From Artemia franciscana (lineage: Eukaryota; Arthropoda; Branchiopoda; Anostraca; Artemiidae): a stretch of DNA of 64,000 nt. Under the pieces are notes generated by a model. The model made no database searches. It saw only the letters and a program-made list of their open reading frames with translations, and was not told where the DNA came from. Of the stretch, positions 34,223 to 45,901 are shown piece by piece; the first letter of the stretch is position 1, and the number at the start of each line of letters is the position of its first letter. The DNA lies in assembly GCF_032884065.1 (NCBI RefSeq), contig NC_088871.1:12314393-12378392 (forward strand), written 5' to 3'. A program made the translations under genes and the position numbers.

Positions 34223-35145
34223 TACTTACATAAATTTCTATATTAAGTGATTAAATTAAGTTACGTTAACCATTCAGACAAAATGAGTTCTTTCATCTTG
34301 GTCTTGTGTAAAAACCCATAAAATTATCATAATCATTGTCAAAATTGACCATGAGCAAATTATTCAAGAACTAAAAAAGTGGAATGGACATTGAGATGCA
34401 AGCTCTGATCCAGCATGATAGACCATCAAGGAAAAGTGTATTAACTTAATTGGAAAATTTGTTAATTGCTTGTGCAGACATTTCATTTGTTGCTGCTCAA
34501 TTGACTTTGTCATGATGTAACATAAGCTTACATAGAATGAAGTTCTAAATAAAACTAGAGCAATAGTCGTTCTTGCCTCCCTTGTGCCTGGGCAAAATCT
34601 TGGTTTGCGCCCCCCCCCCTGTCTCCTACAAAATTTTCAGGCCAAATTATAGCGAAATTTTCATATAGGCCTATCCAAAAATTATTTTTAATTTATTAAT
34701 TAGTTAATAATATTTTGTTTAGTTATTTTGCAGTTTATTATTTAAATGTAATTTGATTTTATCAGTTAATAATTTATTAATTATTTTAACTTGTTAATTG
34801 CACCCTGAACTTTATTTTAATGAAAAAAGAAATTCAAAAAATATAAAATGATTGTAATCAAAAATTATTTATTGAAAATTTGGCGCCCCTAAAATTTCTG
34901 TGCCAAGGGCAAGTACCCCCTCTGTCCACTTCCCTGAAACCTGCTCTGAGCTTAAGTCTACTTGTCTCTGTCTATGTTACTGACAAAATTTGCTCAATAA
35001 GATTACATAACGTAAATTCTTAATTTATGCTACTGTGAAAGGATTTACAGCATAGTCTGAAAAAACCATTAACATAATTTCTTTTGTTTTGGAGCAAGTT
35101 TGGGCCCAATGCAATAACTGACTAAGTACATTATGGTTTCCTCTA
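34223..35145. other. No gene seen; possible repeat 34580-34930
   Basis: AT-rich spacer. About 34580-34930 is bounded by C-rich GCCTGGGCAAAATCTTGG and GTGCCAAGGGCAAGTACC segments, which look like ends of a decayed dispersed repeat. There is no second copy here. Confidence 0.4.
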
Positions 35146-35149
35146 TTTC

Positions 35150-35590
35150 TATAGTCTGCACTTTCTCTGTTCATGTCCCTGCACTTTCACTGTTCATTTG
35201 GCACTTTCACTGTTTCATGTCAATGTGCATGTTGTCTGCATTTTCTCTGTTCATGTGGTCATGTTACACTTTCACTGTTCTATATCACTGCTCATGTGTT
35301 TTGCACTTTCTCTGTTCATATGGTCATGTTACACTTTCACTGTTCTATATCACTGCTCATGTGTTTTGCACTTTCTCTGTTCATATGGTCATGTGGCACT
35401 TTCCCTGTTTCATGTCACTGCTCATGTGTTTTGCACTTTATCTGTTCATGTGGTACTTTCACTGTTCATGTGGCCTGAACTGTCACTGTTAATGTGATCA
35501 TGTAGCACTTTCACTATTTTATGTCACTGTTCAGATGGTCTGCACTTTTTTTGATTGTGTCTCGTCTTTCCCTGTTCATGTCCCTTGAAG
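35150..35590 (+). repeat. Minisatellite, about 64-65-bp units built of about 20-bp subunits
   Basis: The word TGTTCATRTGGTCATG occurs at 35249, 35313 and 35378 (periods 64 and 65). Within each unit a CACTTTCACTGTTCATGT-type subunit of about 20 bp is repeated with variation. It is an expansion of the outer end of the inverted arm that follows: the single-copy version is at about 41750-41820 in reverse. Three frames of about 100-119 codons here are artefacts. Confidence 0.85.
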
Positions 35591-36215
35591 TTTGAATTTA
35601 AAGTATTATAAGTAAACAAAATTGGTGTCAATAACTTTTCATAAAAAATAATGATAATAAAAAAACAGCACTAAATATTGTCTTTTCTTATATTGGTTCA
35701 CTTTCTTGATAGACTTTAAATTGGCTGCATACAGCAGTTTACAAAACCAGTTCATAATAATGTCGTGTTGTAGAACTAATTCGATTTAGGTTACTTTATT
35801 CTACTTTAATGTTTACTTTTATCATTCTGAAAGAGCACTTACCAAATTTTACTGCTATGATCTTCTGTAAATAGCATGCAAGCGTTATATATGCCATTTG
35901 TATTGAGGGGGCGGGTTCTCCCTTACATTGACGGGAGACCCGGCATAATTGCACTTTTTGTCAATTTTAACTACCACCCCCACCCCCTCGCAAAAAGTTT
36001 TCTTGGTGTATCCATTCCCTTTGCTCTTTAAATAGCAAAATAATCTTACCTTTTTCTAAAGGAAATCAAGTGTTTGCTTGCGAGAACTTTCTTTGGCACT
36101 AAAAGTCTGGACATTGATTAGTGCACAAATAGATGGAATTTTGAAGCCCGTGAGCACCTGAAATATAAATGCTAGGGTCTAATATTTCTATGGGAAATTC
36201 TTTTTGGCTGTAGAC
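35549..36215 (+). repeat. Left inverted arm
   Basis: Complement of 41104-41820. Landmarks are TGTTCATGTCCCTTGAAG, TTTCTTGATAGA...TTTAAATTGGCT, ACTTTTATCATTCTGAAAGA, GGACATTGATTAGTGCAC and CTAATATTTCTATGGGAAA. Confidence 0.75.
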
Positions 36216-39200
36216 CCTCTTTATGCCTGCAAACATACATAGATCCAAAGGGTAGAGACAGGCTACCATAATGCAAGGTACAAGACAGCCAAGCTGCCAA
36301 CAGAATGTGCTTACTTACTTTAATTTTGACAGGAACTAGACGCTACGCCGCCTCTCCTGGTATCCATAATTTCATTCCATGAGGCACGGTTATGTCTGAC
36401 ATGGGACAGGCTCGACATGGTTCAGTCAGTCACTGTCCCAGAGCTGACCGAAGAGGCAGAAGCCTCCGAGCGGCTCTACGCTGTTTTTTTCATCATTGAC
36501 CAGCAATCTTTCTTCTGGCCTCCAGGTCTACGTTTCCAATTTTCAAGCAGAGGTGCTTTAATAGCGGACTTCGAGATGTATCGGTAGTCTTGGCAGGGTA
36601 GACAATGGCCCAGCCGCACGGACCATCTTCTCTTTACAATTTCCTAGACTGTGTACTGCTGTTTACAGCGGTCACGGATCTCCTTGTTGGGTACTCCTTC
36701 ATGGCATTGAAAGTGTGGAATATGACAAAGACAGTCGAGATGAAATACAACAAGCTTACTACCATTTTGAGTTTTGACAACCCATGTTTCACACCCATAT
36801 AGAAGAGTACTTCTGACGATCGTCTCGTCAACTCTAATTTTGTAGTGAGCTTCATGCTTCGACACTTCCATAGTGATTTATTGAGCTGAGAAAAGCTGGC
36901 AGAGGCTAGGCGAATATGCCTTTCAATTTCTTGATTAGATTCTCCTTCTGAATCCACAAGGGATTCAAGGTAAACAAATTCGTTAACTTGCTTTGTGCTG
37001 TTGCCATCTAAGGATGTAGAAGGGGGACTCTGGGAATGGGCACCCAACACTTTGGTCTTTGATGGATTTATTTTTAATATGACCATTGCAGAATAGTATG
37101 CAACTTCGCCCATTATCATTTGGGCTTTCAGTGGATCATCTTCAGCGAGGGAAATATCATCAGCATGGTCTAAGTTAGTGATCTGAACACCTTTTTCGAC
37201 CGTTACTCCTTCGTGTGTGCTGGTAACTCTTTCCATAATCCAGTCAATTACATTATTGAAAAGGATGAGCGATAAGCCATCTCCTTTTTTTACTCCTACG
37301 GGGAAATTTTCAGAATCTTCACCATAAGTCCGTACCCTTATCTGCGTGTCCTCATAGTATGCTTTCAAATCGTGCACAAAATAAGATAAGATATTTAATT
37401 TCAAAAAATGACTTTCACAAGCTCCAAAAGACTAATTTGCATTTCGGAGTCACAAAACGATAAAATTAAAAAAGAATCATGAAAATAGCACGACAACTAA
37501 AAAATTGGCTAAACAATGTAAAAAAAAAAAAAATTAAGCAGCAAAATATCAGGAAGTTAAAAAAGGAAACTAAAAAAGAGTGAGATAAAATTAGCACTGA
37601 AGAGGTTTAAAGGAGAACATATAAATAAAGGAGAAGAAACAAAAGGATCAAACGAACAAAACTTGGGTATCACCAGTACTAAAGAAAAAAAGTAAGTAAT
37701 TTATTGGTATCCACTCATACAACATGAAAAGTGGAGTAAAATAAAGAAAAAGATAATAATGTGACCTTAATACAGCTCAGCTTCAAAAATCGCAATCATA
37801 CAAAATATATATCATACAAATATAAAAGGAAAAACTAGCGGTTTATCTTATCAGTAATGAAGGGGATAAAGGTTTTTTAATACCTGGAGGCTAAGCAACG
37901 GATGGGGGACAAGAAAGGACTAGGTCCAGAAACATTACGGGGCGGGCGGTGTCTAGATGGGAAGCGTCTTTTGAGCGTGCGAAGGTTTATTATTGCATTT
38001 TTTTTTTTAAAACGGAGGCACAAGGTTCCTCTCTTGTGCTCAAGAGTTGCCAGCTTGGCCTTTTTTTAGAAGGAGCGAGTATGGTACCCTAGCTTCTTTA
38101 AAAATTATTCTCAGAGTTCTTTTTGAATAGATTCAATTTTTTCTGATTCATCACGGGAGATGCCAGGATCCCAGACTGGACATGCAAATTCAATATGCTG
38201 GCAGATAAAGGAAGTATAGATTTGTAAACAATGGGATGGTGGGACGTTAAATTTATTGAAGAGCTTAAGGAGAGACATGGACGCATTAGCTTTATGGACA
38301 ATATCTTTGACGTGGATATCCCACTTTAAATTGGAGGAATTTGTAACCCCAAGTAATTTAGAGGAAGACATAGAAATATCTGGGAGAGGGGGATAGGGTT
38401 GAGGAAAAGGGGTGAGGTTTTAAGGAAACATATTGGCATTATCATAGATTTAGAGGGGATAGACCGCAACGTCATCTGCAATATCATTGTGGATACTCAT
38501 AGGGCTGCTTACTAAGTTGCAGTAGCAGGTTTCAACAACCGTTAGGTCATCCATAAATTTCTATCGGTCGGGAAATTCCTTAGCGAGGTTGTTTATCATA
38601 ACGGAAGAAAGGCTGGGAGAGCACTTTGGGGTACTCCATTGTGGACAGGGAGGGGACTGGAATAATGATTCTGATATTTGACTACCTGTGATCTATTTGA
38701 GAAAAAGGAGGCAACCAATTTAACCAGGAAAGGATCAACATTGAGATCAGTGACATGTTTCTCAACTAAAATATTGTGGTTAATAAGGTCAAATGCTTTT
38801 TGAAGGTCAATAGAAATTAAATTTAGCAAGCAATTAGGCTTTTGAGAATTGTTCCAATTGAATAAATAAGAAAAACAAGGTAATGGGAAGTAGAAGTAGA
38901 TTTGATGTTCCCGAATTGTCTCAGGTCAGTAAAAGGTAGGATTTTCTCCTTTAGCCATTCCGCAAGGAATCCTTCATATAGTTTAGAGAATATAGGAGTG
39001 AGTGAAATAGGACGAACACCTTCAAAACCAGGTTTTCTGTCTTCTTTTTTTTTCAGAAAACCATGTTTCCAAATTCGATGATATTGGCCAGACTCAGAAA
39101 TCTCATTAAAAATAACAGATAAGGGCTTTGAGAGAAAGTCATTGAAAGCACTAATAAGAGTAAACAGGATATCTAAAGGGCAAACACTTGTTTTTCGTAG

Positions 39201-41090
39201 TTTCCGAATTTTTCTCTCGATCTGAGACGGAGATATGGAGGGGAAAGCATGTGGGAAAATATCAGTAGGTAATTGATAAGACAACATCCGAGGGCTCTGG
39301 ACGATAGAAGCAAGGAACTTGTTAAGATTATTAGCAGTAACTTCTGGGGATTCAGGTAGGTTGAAATCAGGCTGGTCTAAACTCCTACCACACAACTTTT
39401 TTACCTCGGAATACTATTTTTTGGTTTATTGGTAAACAATTCTTTGACCTTGTTCTTGTAATAAGATGGGCAGATTTACGTTATTTTCTTTTTAATTGCT
39501 TTTCTTAGTTTACTAGCTTCATGTAGTTTACCATTTCTGAAAAGATTCAATTTTTTCTAATTAGAACTTTTATGGGCTGATTAATGAATGGTTTGTCACT
39601 GGAGCACTTTTTAAATCTTTTTTTCCCAGAAAGAAATTCGAAACTTATCGCCTAGCTTTTTGTGAAAGGTGGTGATTTTTTCATCAAGATCATCCAAGTT
39701 ATAAATATCAGACCGTAACTGTGAGGACATTCCATTCTTTTTTAGGATACACTAGAGAACATTTCACTCAACTGAATCGAACACTGCCTTGAAATTAATG
39801 AAGGGTCAGTGGCAAACTGTATCAATAGTACTGCTTTAACAGTACCCTAAGGATAAAAATTTGCTCGGTACACGAACCCCCAATTCGAAAGCCATCTTGC
39901 TCTTTCCTCATTGTCTCTTCTCGGGCCTGTTTAAACCTATCGAGGAGAAGAATGACGAAGAACTTACAATATCGTTGAGAGAGATTCCACAGTAGTTCTT
40001 ATATTCTGTTTTGTCATCCTTTTTGAAGAGATGAAGAAGGATTGAAACTTTTTAGTGCTTAGGGATATTTTTTCGGTCCAAGTTTAGTCAAACAATGGTT
40101 TGAGTTGAGCAGTGACAACCTCATCAGCAGCTTTATATAGATCTGGAGGCAGACCTTCGTCACCAGGAGCCCTGTGGCTCTTCGGTGAACAAAAGTTTTT
40201 TTATTTTTTTTATATCGGGGGGCTCGGGAATAGGATGCTCGAAGGTTCGCTGGAGGGGGACTTGGGATTATCCACGGATGATGTGACGAATTCAAGAGTT
40301 TTTGAAAATGTTAGATCCATCTTGATACTCTTGGAGACAGGTCCGTTATCTTCTGTCCGTCCTTCAGGCATATGATCTCGGAGACTTGTTGCTTCCTCAC
40401 AACGGCCTATTTCAGCAACTGAGAGCTTACGGGTATTGGGTGCCTTAGACGCGACTTTCATGGAATCTACCATTTCCGTCCAGCAGTTTTGCCTATCTGT
40501 TCTATAAGATTTCTGAACTCTTGTTCTAAGCTTCTTATGCTCGGTTTTAAAGCAAGACGCTTGACATTTGTCGGTTAACTTGATGGTTTTTAGCCGATCC
40601 AGCATTTCATTTTTGGTTTTGATGTACCAATCACTTCTCTCGCTGACTCCTTCATTGCTGCAGCAAACTGCTTCTACTTTTGCTCACCGGAACTATGGGG
40701 AAATTCCTCGACGTTTTCTTAATCATTCATGGGAGACAGGGTGCTGAATCTATATGACAAGGCCAGGTGGAACATAGCCTTGGTTCTAGGGTTGCTCAAA
40801 CCTGTGACATCTATTCTGGGGTATATACGGCTTGGTCGACAACCGACGCTGAATTCCAGTAATTATCAGTTCGCGATACGAATCGGGCTTGGAGTCTCTG
40901 TTAGCACCAAAATGTGAGTGGAAATCCAATACAGAATTTCTGAATCTAGATTCGACACGCATATAGTCTATCTGGGTTTTGGTAATTCCGTCATGTGAGG
41001 GCCACGTGATCAAATGAATAATTTTATACTGATTTGCCTGGAACCTTGGGTGAAAAGTGTCAAAGAAATCCAACACTGAGATTCACTAAA
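36216..41090 (-). mobile_element. RTE-like LINE, near full-length coding span, split by another LINE
   Basis: On the minus strand, in protein order, the endonuclease C-half comes first (SHDGITKTQIDYMRV, then the SYRELIITGIQRRLS block) at 41076-40786. A linker (40605-40210) follows, then RT entry (LFKKDDK, CGISLNDI, LLLDRFKQAREE) at about 40080-39890 and FKAVFDSVE (motif A) near 39775. The other LINE intervenes, and the element resumes at 37404 with DTQIRVRTYGEDSENFPVGV and DHADDISLAEDD (motif C, Tyr lost to His). ILKINPSKTKVLGA, SQLNKSLWKCRSM and, after a frameshift near 36830, PNKEIRDRCKQQYTV and WKRRPGGQKK complete it. The 3' UTR runs to about 36216. Clade inferred from motifs. Dead. Confidence 0.8.
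37420..39740 (-). mobile_element. CR1/Jockey-like LINE nested in the RTE-like LINE
   Basis: On the minus strand the EN-RT linker (IYNLDDLDEKITTFHKKLGD and CPSYYKNKVKELFTNKPKN) is followed by the RT N-terminal part (39395-38823: LPESPEVTANNLNKFL, ISPSQIERKIRKLRK, GVRPISLTPIFSKLYEGFL). Motif A is ISIDLQKAFDLINHNIL (38829-38740). A degraded motif C lies near 38560-38470. The thumb (SSNLKWDIHVKDIVHKANAS, EFACPVWDPG) is at 38371-38110. A 3' UTR of about 650 bp ends in A-rich sequence near 37430. The frame is broken at several points. It divides the outer element between motif A and the palm block. Confidence 0.8.
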
Positions 41091-41103
41091 AGTTTGGTAG
41101 ATG

Positions 41104-41820
41104 GGTACCTAAAGCTAAGAAGACTTTCCCATAGAAATATTGGACCCTAGCCTTTACATTCCAGGTGCTAGCAGGCTTCAAAATTCCATCTTTATGTGCA
41201 CTAATCAATGTCCGGACTTTTAGTGTCAAAAAAATTTGGCAAGCAAATAGCCTACTTGATTTCTTTGAGGAAAAGGTTCGATTATTTTAGTGTTTAGAGA
41301 GCAAAGGGACACGTCAACAAAACTTTTTTGCTTGGGCTTGGCGGGTTTGTAAAATCAACAAAAGTGCATTTTAGGCTACTATTTTTCAATTACTCCTCGA
41401 GGGTCCTTCTCATCTATCTAAGGGGGGACCCCTTTCCCTTAACACACAAGGTATGTACGACGCTTGCATGCTATATACAGAGGATCATATACTTGCAAAT
41501 TTTGCAAGTTCTCTTTCAGAATGATAAAAGTAAACATTAAAGTAGGCTAAACTAACCTTAACGGTATTAGTTCTACGACACGATATTGCTATAAATTGGT
41601 TTTGTGCATTAATGTATGTAGCCAATTTAAATTCTATCAAGAAAGTGAGCCAGTAGCTTAAAATACAATTAATAGTATTTCTTTATCATCATTACTATTA
41701 TTAAAAATTATTGATACCAAAGTTATTTATTTGTAATAGTTTAAATTCACACTTCAAGGGACGTGAACAGGAAAAGATGAGACACAAACAGAGAAAGTAC
41801 AGACCACGTGAACAGTAATT
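41104..41820 (-). repeat. Right inverted arm
   Basis: Complement of 35549-36215; ends at CACGTGAACAG near 41820, holding a single copy of the motif that is expanded into the minisatellite on the left. Confidence 0.75.
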
Positions 41821-42159
41821 CACCGGGCAATTTGACCTAAAAGAGCAAAGAGGATTTTGATGTAAGTTTGGCAAGCACACTGACATCGGTGACAACCCCT
41901 TAGTCAGTAAATTTTCTGTGTTCATTCAAATTTTGTTTATCTGCCACATTCCTTTGCTACAGGGGAAAGACAATTTTCACTTCTGAGGTAGAATAAAGTA
42001 CCACTGAAAAACATTGTGGATCAAGAGACGATGTTGGCGCTCATCAGAGTGAATCAGTGTATCCCCCCCTCACAAGTTTAATATACTTGATCGGCTGATT
42101 GGGTGTGTCCGGTGCTGGAAGTGAACAGGAAGGGACACCAAAAAAAATTGTTTAGTTAG

Positions 42160-42940
42160 GCGTGGTGAATTTTTGTTTTGCTTTTTCTTTCTTTGTTCTT
42201 CTTGTTGCCCGGACTCGCCGTGGATTGCTTTCTAATTTTACTATATTAACCAATGAACTATCTAAGATTGGACTGTCAGTTAATGCGTCTAAATGCGAGT
42301 TTATTTGTTTTAATAGCCCTTATGCGGTCGCTCCATTCGTTGCTGGGACTGCAGTTCTACCATGTTCTTCTTTAGTTAGTTAGCTGGGTCTGTGTTTCGG
42401 CCCAACACTTTCCACTACCTGTTCATCCCTAGTGAATCAAGCCGTGAAATACCTACGCGTCGCTTACGGAAAAATATCCCCAAACAAAAGCCGCTACAAC
42501 CGCAACGGTTTGTGCATGATTTATAACACTTATTGCGCCCCTGTGCTTTTGTTTTTATCAGGCTCATCTGCTTTGTAAGAAAGATCGTCACCCTCTACGT
42601 GCGGCTTATTTCAGATATTGCAAATTCTTCCTCCGGTGGCACCTTCCTAGATGGCACCGAAACAAAAAAAATAATTGCTTGATTTGGCTTAATTGATTTG
42701 CCTTCTCAAATTCGGTCTTCCAGTGATTATTTATGTAAAAAATCTATCAACTTCATTCACGTTTATGAACCTCTGCAGCCTTTTTTCCATATTGATACTG
42801 GTTAATTAGTCCATGTTGTCTTTTGTTAGTTTGAATTTTTTTTTTCTTCGCTGTTTATCGTTTTTGTTTTTGTTTATTTATAATACTCCGTACTTTGTGT
42901 TTTTTATACTTTTACGGGTAATAAAGTTCATTCATTCGTT
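42160..42940 (+). mobile_element. LINE 3' fragment with TTCATTC tail
   Basis: Reverse-transcriptase C-terminal part: LSKIGLSVNASKCEFICFNS, then GLCFGPTLST, VKYLRVAYGKISPNK, GLCMIYNTYCAPVLLFLSG and a later RYCKFFLRW. It ends with ATAAAGTTCATTCATTC at about 42921. It shares that tail with the LINE in the THAP intron (24090-25116). Several frame breaks. Confidence 0.7.
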
Positions 42941-43506
42941 CTTTTTTTTTAGTCTCGAGTCTTTCAGCAATTAGGTTAGTCTAGCAATTCTTATTTTGTT
43001 TATCGTTATTTGAAGTTAACATAAAATTTCGATGTTACTTGGAATTCGAATACTAGTTGTATTCATTTTCATCATTTAGATATTTCCATTGTTTGCTGTT
43101 TAACGACCTTGGAGATTTGCTTTTTCTTAATTTAGCTCAAAATCTCTTAGATTAATCAAACATAAAAACGCTTCGTAGTACTTTCACAAATTTTGAGTAG
43201 ATATCCTATTCTGGTTTAGAAAAAAAGCTAAACAGCAAACAATGATTATCATCCAACAAAATCAGGAGACTAGCGAAAACTGAAATGAAAGCCTTATAAG
43301 AGATATAAAAGCTAAACTTAGATTAGCTCTTGAAGGGGAAAACATTGTCTTAGGCACTTAGAAACACCTTAGTCAATCGGCACCAAGAACAGAGGAAGAA
43401 TCTTTTTTTTTATCGTTCAATGGGTAAACTTGGTTCACACCGATGCGGTGCCGAAATAATGAGCATGTTTCGGTTTTCAAAAGTCATGTTTTTTGGTCAA
43501 ATCTGA
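42941..43506. other. No gene seen
   Basis: AT-rich spacer to 43400, then a less AT-rich stretch leading into the unrecognised frame at 43507. Confidence 0.5.
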
Positions 43507-43776
43507 GTTCGCAGCAAAGTTGGTGCCGAATACATAGAAAAACTTCCTGCACCGGGCATCTCGCTAGATACAGAATCTTTCATCATTCGGGAGAAAAAAT
43601 TCACCGCATCGGTAATAGGTATGTTTTTAAGAATCAAGGACTCATTCGCTGAAAAGTGCACCGCGAACGACGCAAAGCGTCGTGATTGGCAAATTTTGGT
43701 TAGCTTTGGCAATATGCGTGCCAATTTTTTCCTTGAGCTGATGGAAACCTTGGTTGTCTCCCACCGGTATAATTAA
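43507..43776 (+). CDS. Unrecognised coding-like frame, 89 codons
   Basis: Open from after a TGA (43504-43506) to TAA at 43774-43776. The translation reads VGAEYIEKLPAPGISLDTES, FIIREKKFTASVIGMFLRIK, DSFAEKCTANDAKRRDWQI and MRANFFLELMETLVVS in order. The composition is balanced, and GC is higher than in the flanks (about 43-45 percent by eye). There is no early Met. A possible acceptor (GAGTTCGCAG, ending 43514) and donor (CACCG|GTATAA at 43766/43767) would make it an internal exon of 252 bases, exactly 84 codons. It could be an exon of a host gene or of an unknown transposon; it does not match the neighbouring hAT transposase, which is on the other strand. No family is recognised. Confidence 0.4.
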   Translation, partial: VRSKVGAEYIEKLPAPGISLDTESFIIREKKFTASVIGMFLRIKDSFAEKCTANDAKRRDWQILVSFGNMRANFFLELMETLVVSHRYN

Positions 43777-44270
43777 GATACTCCAAAATTTGTAAGAAAA
43801 TTTCAAAATAAAGCCATTGAAAAATAACAGTGCTATTTAATGGTTCATGAAAAACAAAGTACCAGGTTACAAATACAAACGACCAGTCAGTCAATACCAC
43901 TAGTTTAATGTAGCACATATCTAAATTGCAAAATAATTATTAAATAGACGAAACAAAGTCTTTTTCCACATTTATAAGGGGACCCCGGTCCTTCATTTGC
44001 CCTCCTTATTAGCTCTACTGAGATCTTTGCATCAAGGTGTGGGTCAAAGCAACCAAGCATGGGGGGAGGGAGATCCCCTCATTTAAACGACTCCTAGATG
44101 ATACTATACGAATCTTGCAAATTTATTACACATTAATTCTTTATTTAATAATCTTTATTAATCCATAACTTATACTTATCAACGGAGACAAACAACAAAC
44201 TAAAACAAGCTCATGGTTTATGTGTAACTAAGAACATATAAATTTGTTTTCACCTTTTCTTCAAAGTGGA
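43777..44270. other. No gene seen
   Basis: AT-rich spacer, with a GGGGGAGGGAG stretch at 44060. Confidence 0.5.
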
Positions 44271-45901
44271 TCTCTGCTGGACCATCTTGTTTAAGTCAAT
44301 GGCATCGGTGAGGCCGACAAAATGTAGAGTCTATTCGAGAATCAACCATGACAGTTCTCAGTAAATTATTGACAAACTTGAGCTTGTTAAATGTACTTCC
44401 CGCATCAGCAACTGCAACAGGTGCTGTCACGGCCAATTGTAAGACGAATAGCTTGCTTAAGCTAATGTTACCAGCGATTGCCCTCACCTAAGACTTCTCT
44501 GAAGCAAGTGGTGCCGTGGTAAAACTGAAACAGAACTTCAAGCTCTACTTGAAGAGCAGTAGAATTGAAAGTTTTTTCTTGGTTTTGGAAACATCATTGT
44601 TGTTAGCTCAATATATGCAACCAAAGCCCATTTTTTAAAGGAGGCTGACATAAGGAGTAAAATGGCTCAAAGTTGACAGGGTAAGCTCTGAGATTATCTT
44701 ATATCATTGTAGTCTACCTATCAAGCAGGATTCTAAAATTTTGTCTATAGAAATGATACATTGAGATCTTGGCTTGACTCAGAGCTTGGCTGTCAAAACA
44801 AGATGGTTCAAGTCGCCGACGATGATGTCAGATGAAATCTACCCCTGAGTTGACTTCCGTCCATCTAGGAAACACTGGTACATTGTCAATTAAATTTTTT
44901 CGAAATGTTTCTTCATAGCTTCAAGCACCTCGATTGCATTTTTGATGTTGATCTCCTCTTCTCCAAATTTCTCTGTTACTATACTGGTCTTGTACTTTGT
45001 ATTTTTCATAAACATGAGGCAGGTCGTAAAGTCTAAGTTAGAATCCTTTTCAGAAGGCCGCTAGCTTGTACCTTCGTCTTCGCATTGGCGTTCTTTATCT
45101 GTTAAAATTCGTCAATGGGAGAAACGATTGTTTCAAGCAAAGTAACGATTGCTTCGAGATTTTGCATGGTTTCTGCCCTTGGAATCCACTAAGCCATGAA
45201 TTGCACTATGCTCTATAACGGTGTTTGGTCTGTAGGCCTGGCAGAGAATATAAGGCACACAGCAATAAAAAATTCCAGATACTTTCTGCTGGGCTCCATC
45301 ATATTGACCAGACATTGCACTAGCATAGTCATAAGACTGGAAAGTCAGTTCATCCAAAGGAATTCCCATCTTTGTCAATGTTCCTATTATACTTTCTGCC
45401 ATACCTTGCTCAGTTTTTTCATTAGCCTCACAATAATCTTTTTCTTTGTGTACCTTCTGAGCTGATAGTGCGGGTTACGACCACAATCTTATCAAAATTA
45501 GGAGCATCTGGTGTTGTATCCGCCATCACAGAATAAAATTTTGAATCCAAGACTGTGTTGAGGAACTTGTTCCTGACTTGTAAGTAAATGAATTCGTTCT
45601 GAGAAATTGTGCATAAATAGGCAAATTGGTATGGTCTATATTGGGTATCAAGAGCAGCCACGCATCTTATTAGAAACTGAAGAATACAAGCAAAAGATAA
45701 AGAGACAAACAGAAAAAATGCGAAAGTGTTTTGGACATCGCAAGAAATCTAGCGAGACAGGGCATTGCCTTTAGGAGAACTGAAGAACAAAGTCGCCATT
45801 TTGTCCCTTCGGTTCTCCTAAAGTCAATGCCCTGTCTCGCTAAAATTCTTAGGATGTCCAAAAAAATTTCACAATTTTTTCATTTCTTCATCTTTTGCTT
45901 G
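44271..45901 (-). mobile_element. Decayed hAT transposon, DUF4371/ZMYM1-like transposase
   Basis: Minus-strand fragments follow the order of a DUF4371 hAT transposase. DILRILARQGIDFRRTE is at about 45860-45810, then SQNEFIYLQVRNKFL and SKFYSVMADTTPDAPNFDKI at 45610-45480. MAESIIGTLTKMGIPLDELT with YDYASAMSGQYDGAQQKVS is at 45402-45290 (RNase-H fold block), FMKNTKYKTSIVTEKFGEEE near 45010 and the C-terminal dimerisation region FNKLKFVNNLLRTVMVDSRI at about 44430-44320. Multiple stops and frame changes. Terminal inverted repeats were not identified. The N-terminal part is involved in a hairpin duplication (45687-45901). Confidence 0.8.
45687..45901. repeat. Inverted duplication of transposase sequence (hairpin, about 100-bp arms)
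   Basis: Arms 45687-45786 and 45806-45901 are reverse complements at about 85 percent, with a loop of only about 20 bases. Both strands therefore encode nearly the same peptide: minus LARQGIDFRRTE, plus LARQGIAFRRTEE. Each is the conserved DUF4371 motif, so a coding segment was copied in inverted orientation next to itself. The outer right edge coincides with the tail of the LINE at 45902. Confidence 0.85.

Larger units (their letters stand above)
35150..41820. mobile_element. Long-inverted-repeat element enclosing nested LINEs
   Basis: Arms 35549-36215 and 41104-41820 are reverse complements, clearly diverged (about 75-80 percent by eye). Everything between (about 36216-41100) is LINE sequence on the minus strand. 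This fits a foldback-type or long-TIR element whose spacer received a LINE, and then a second LINE within the first. An inverted duplication around a LINE is the alternative. No transposase remains and no target duplication was identified. Confidence 0.6.

Noticed and set aside
35133-35497. Cys/His/Phe-rich frames of about 100-119 codons in three registers
   Set aside because: All three registers are open because of the minisatellite; not a zinc-finger protein.
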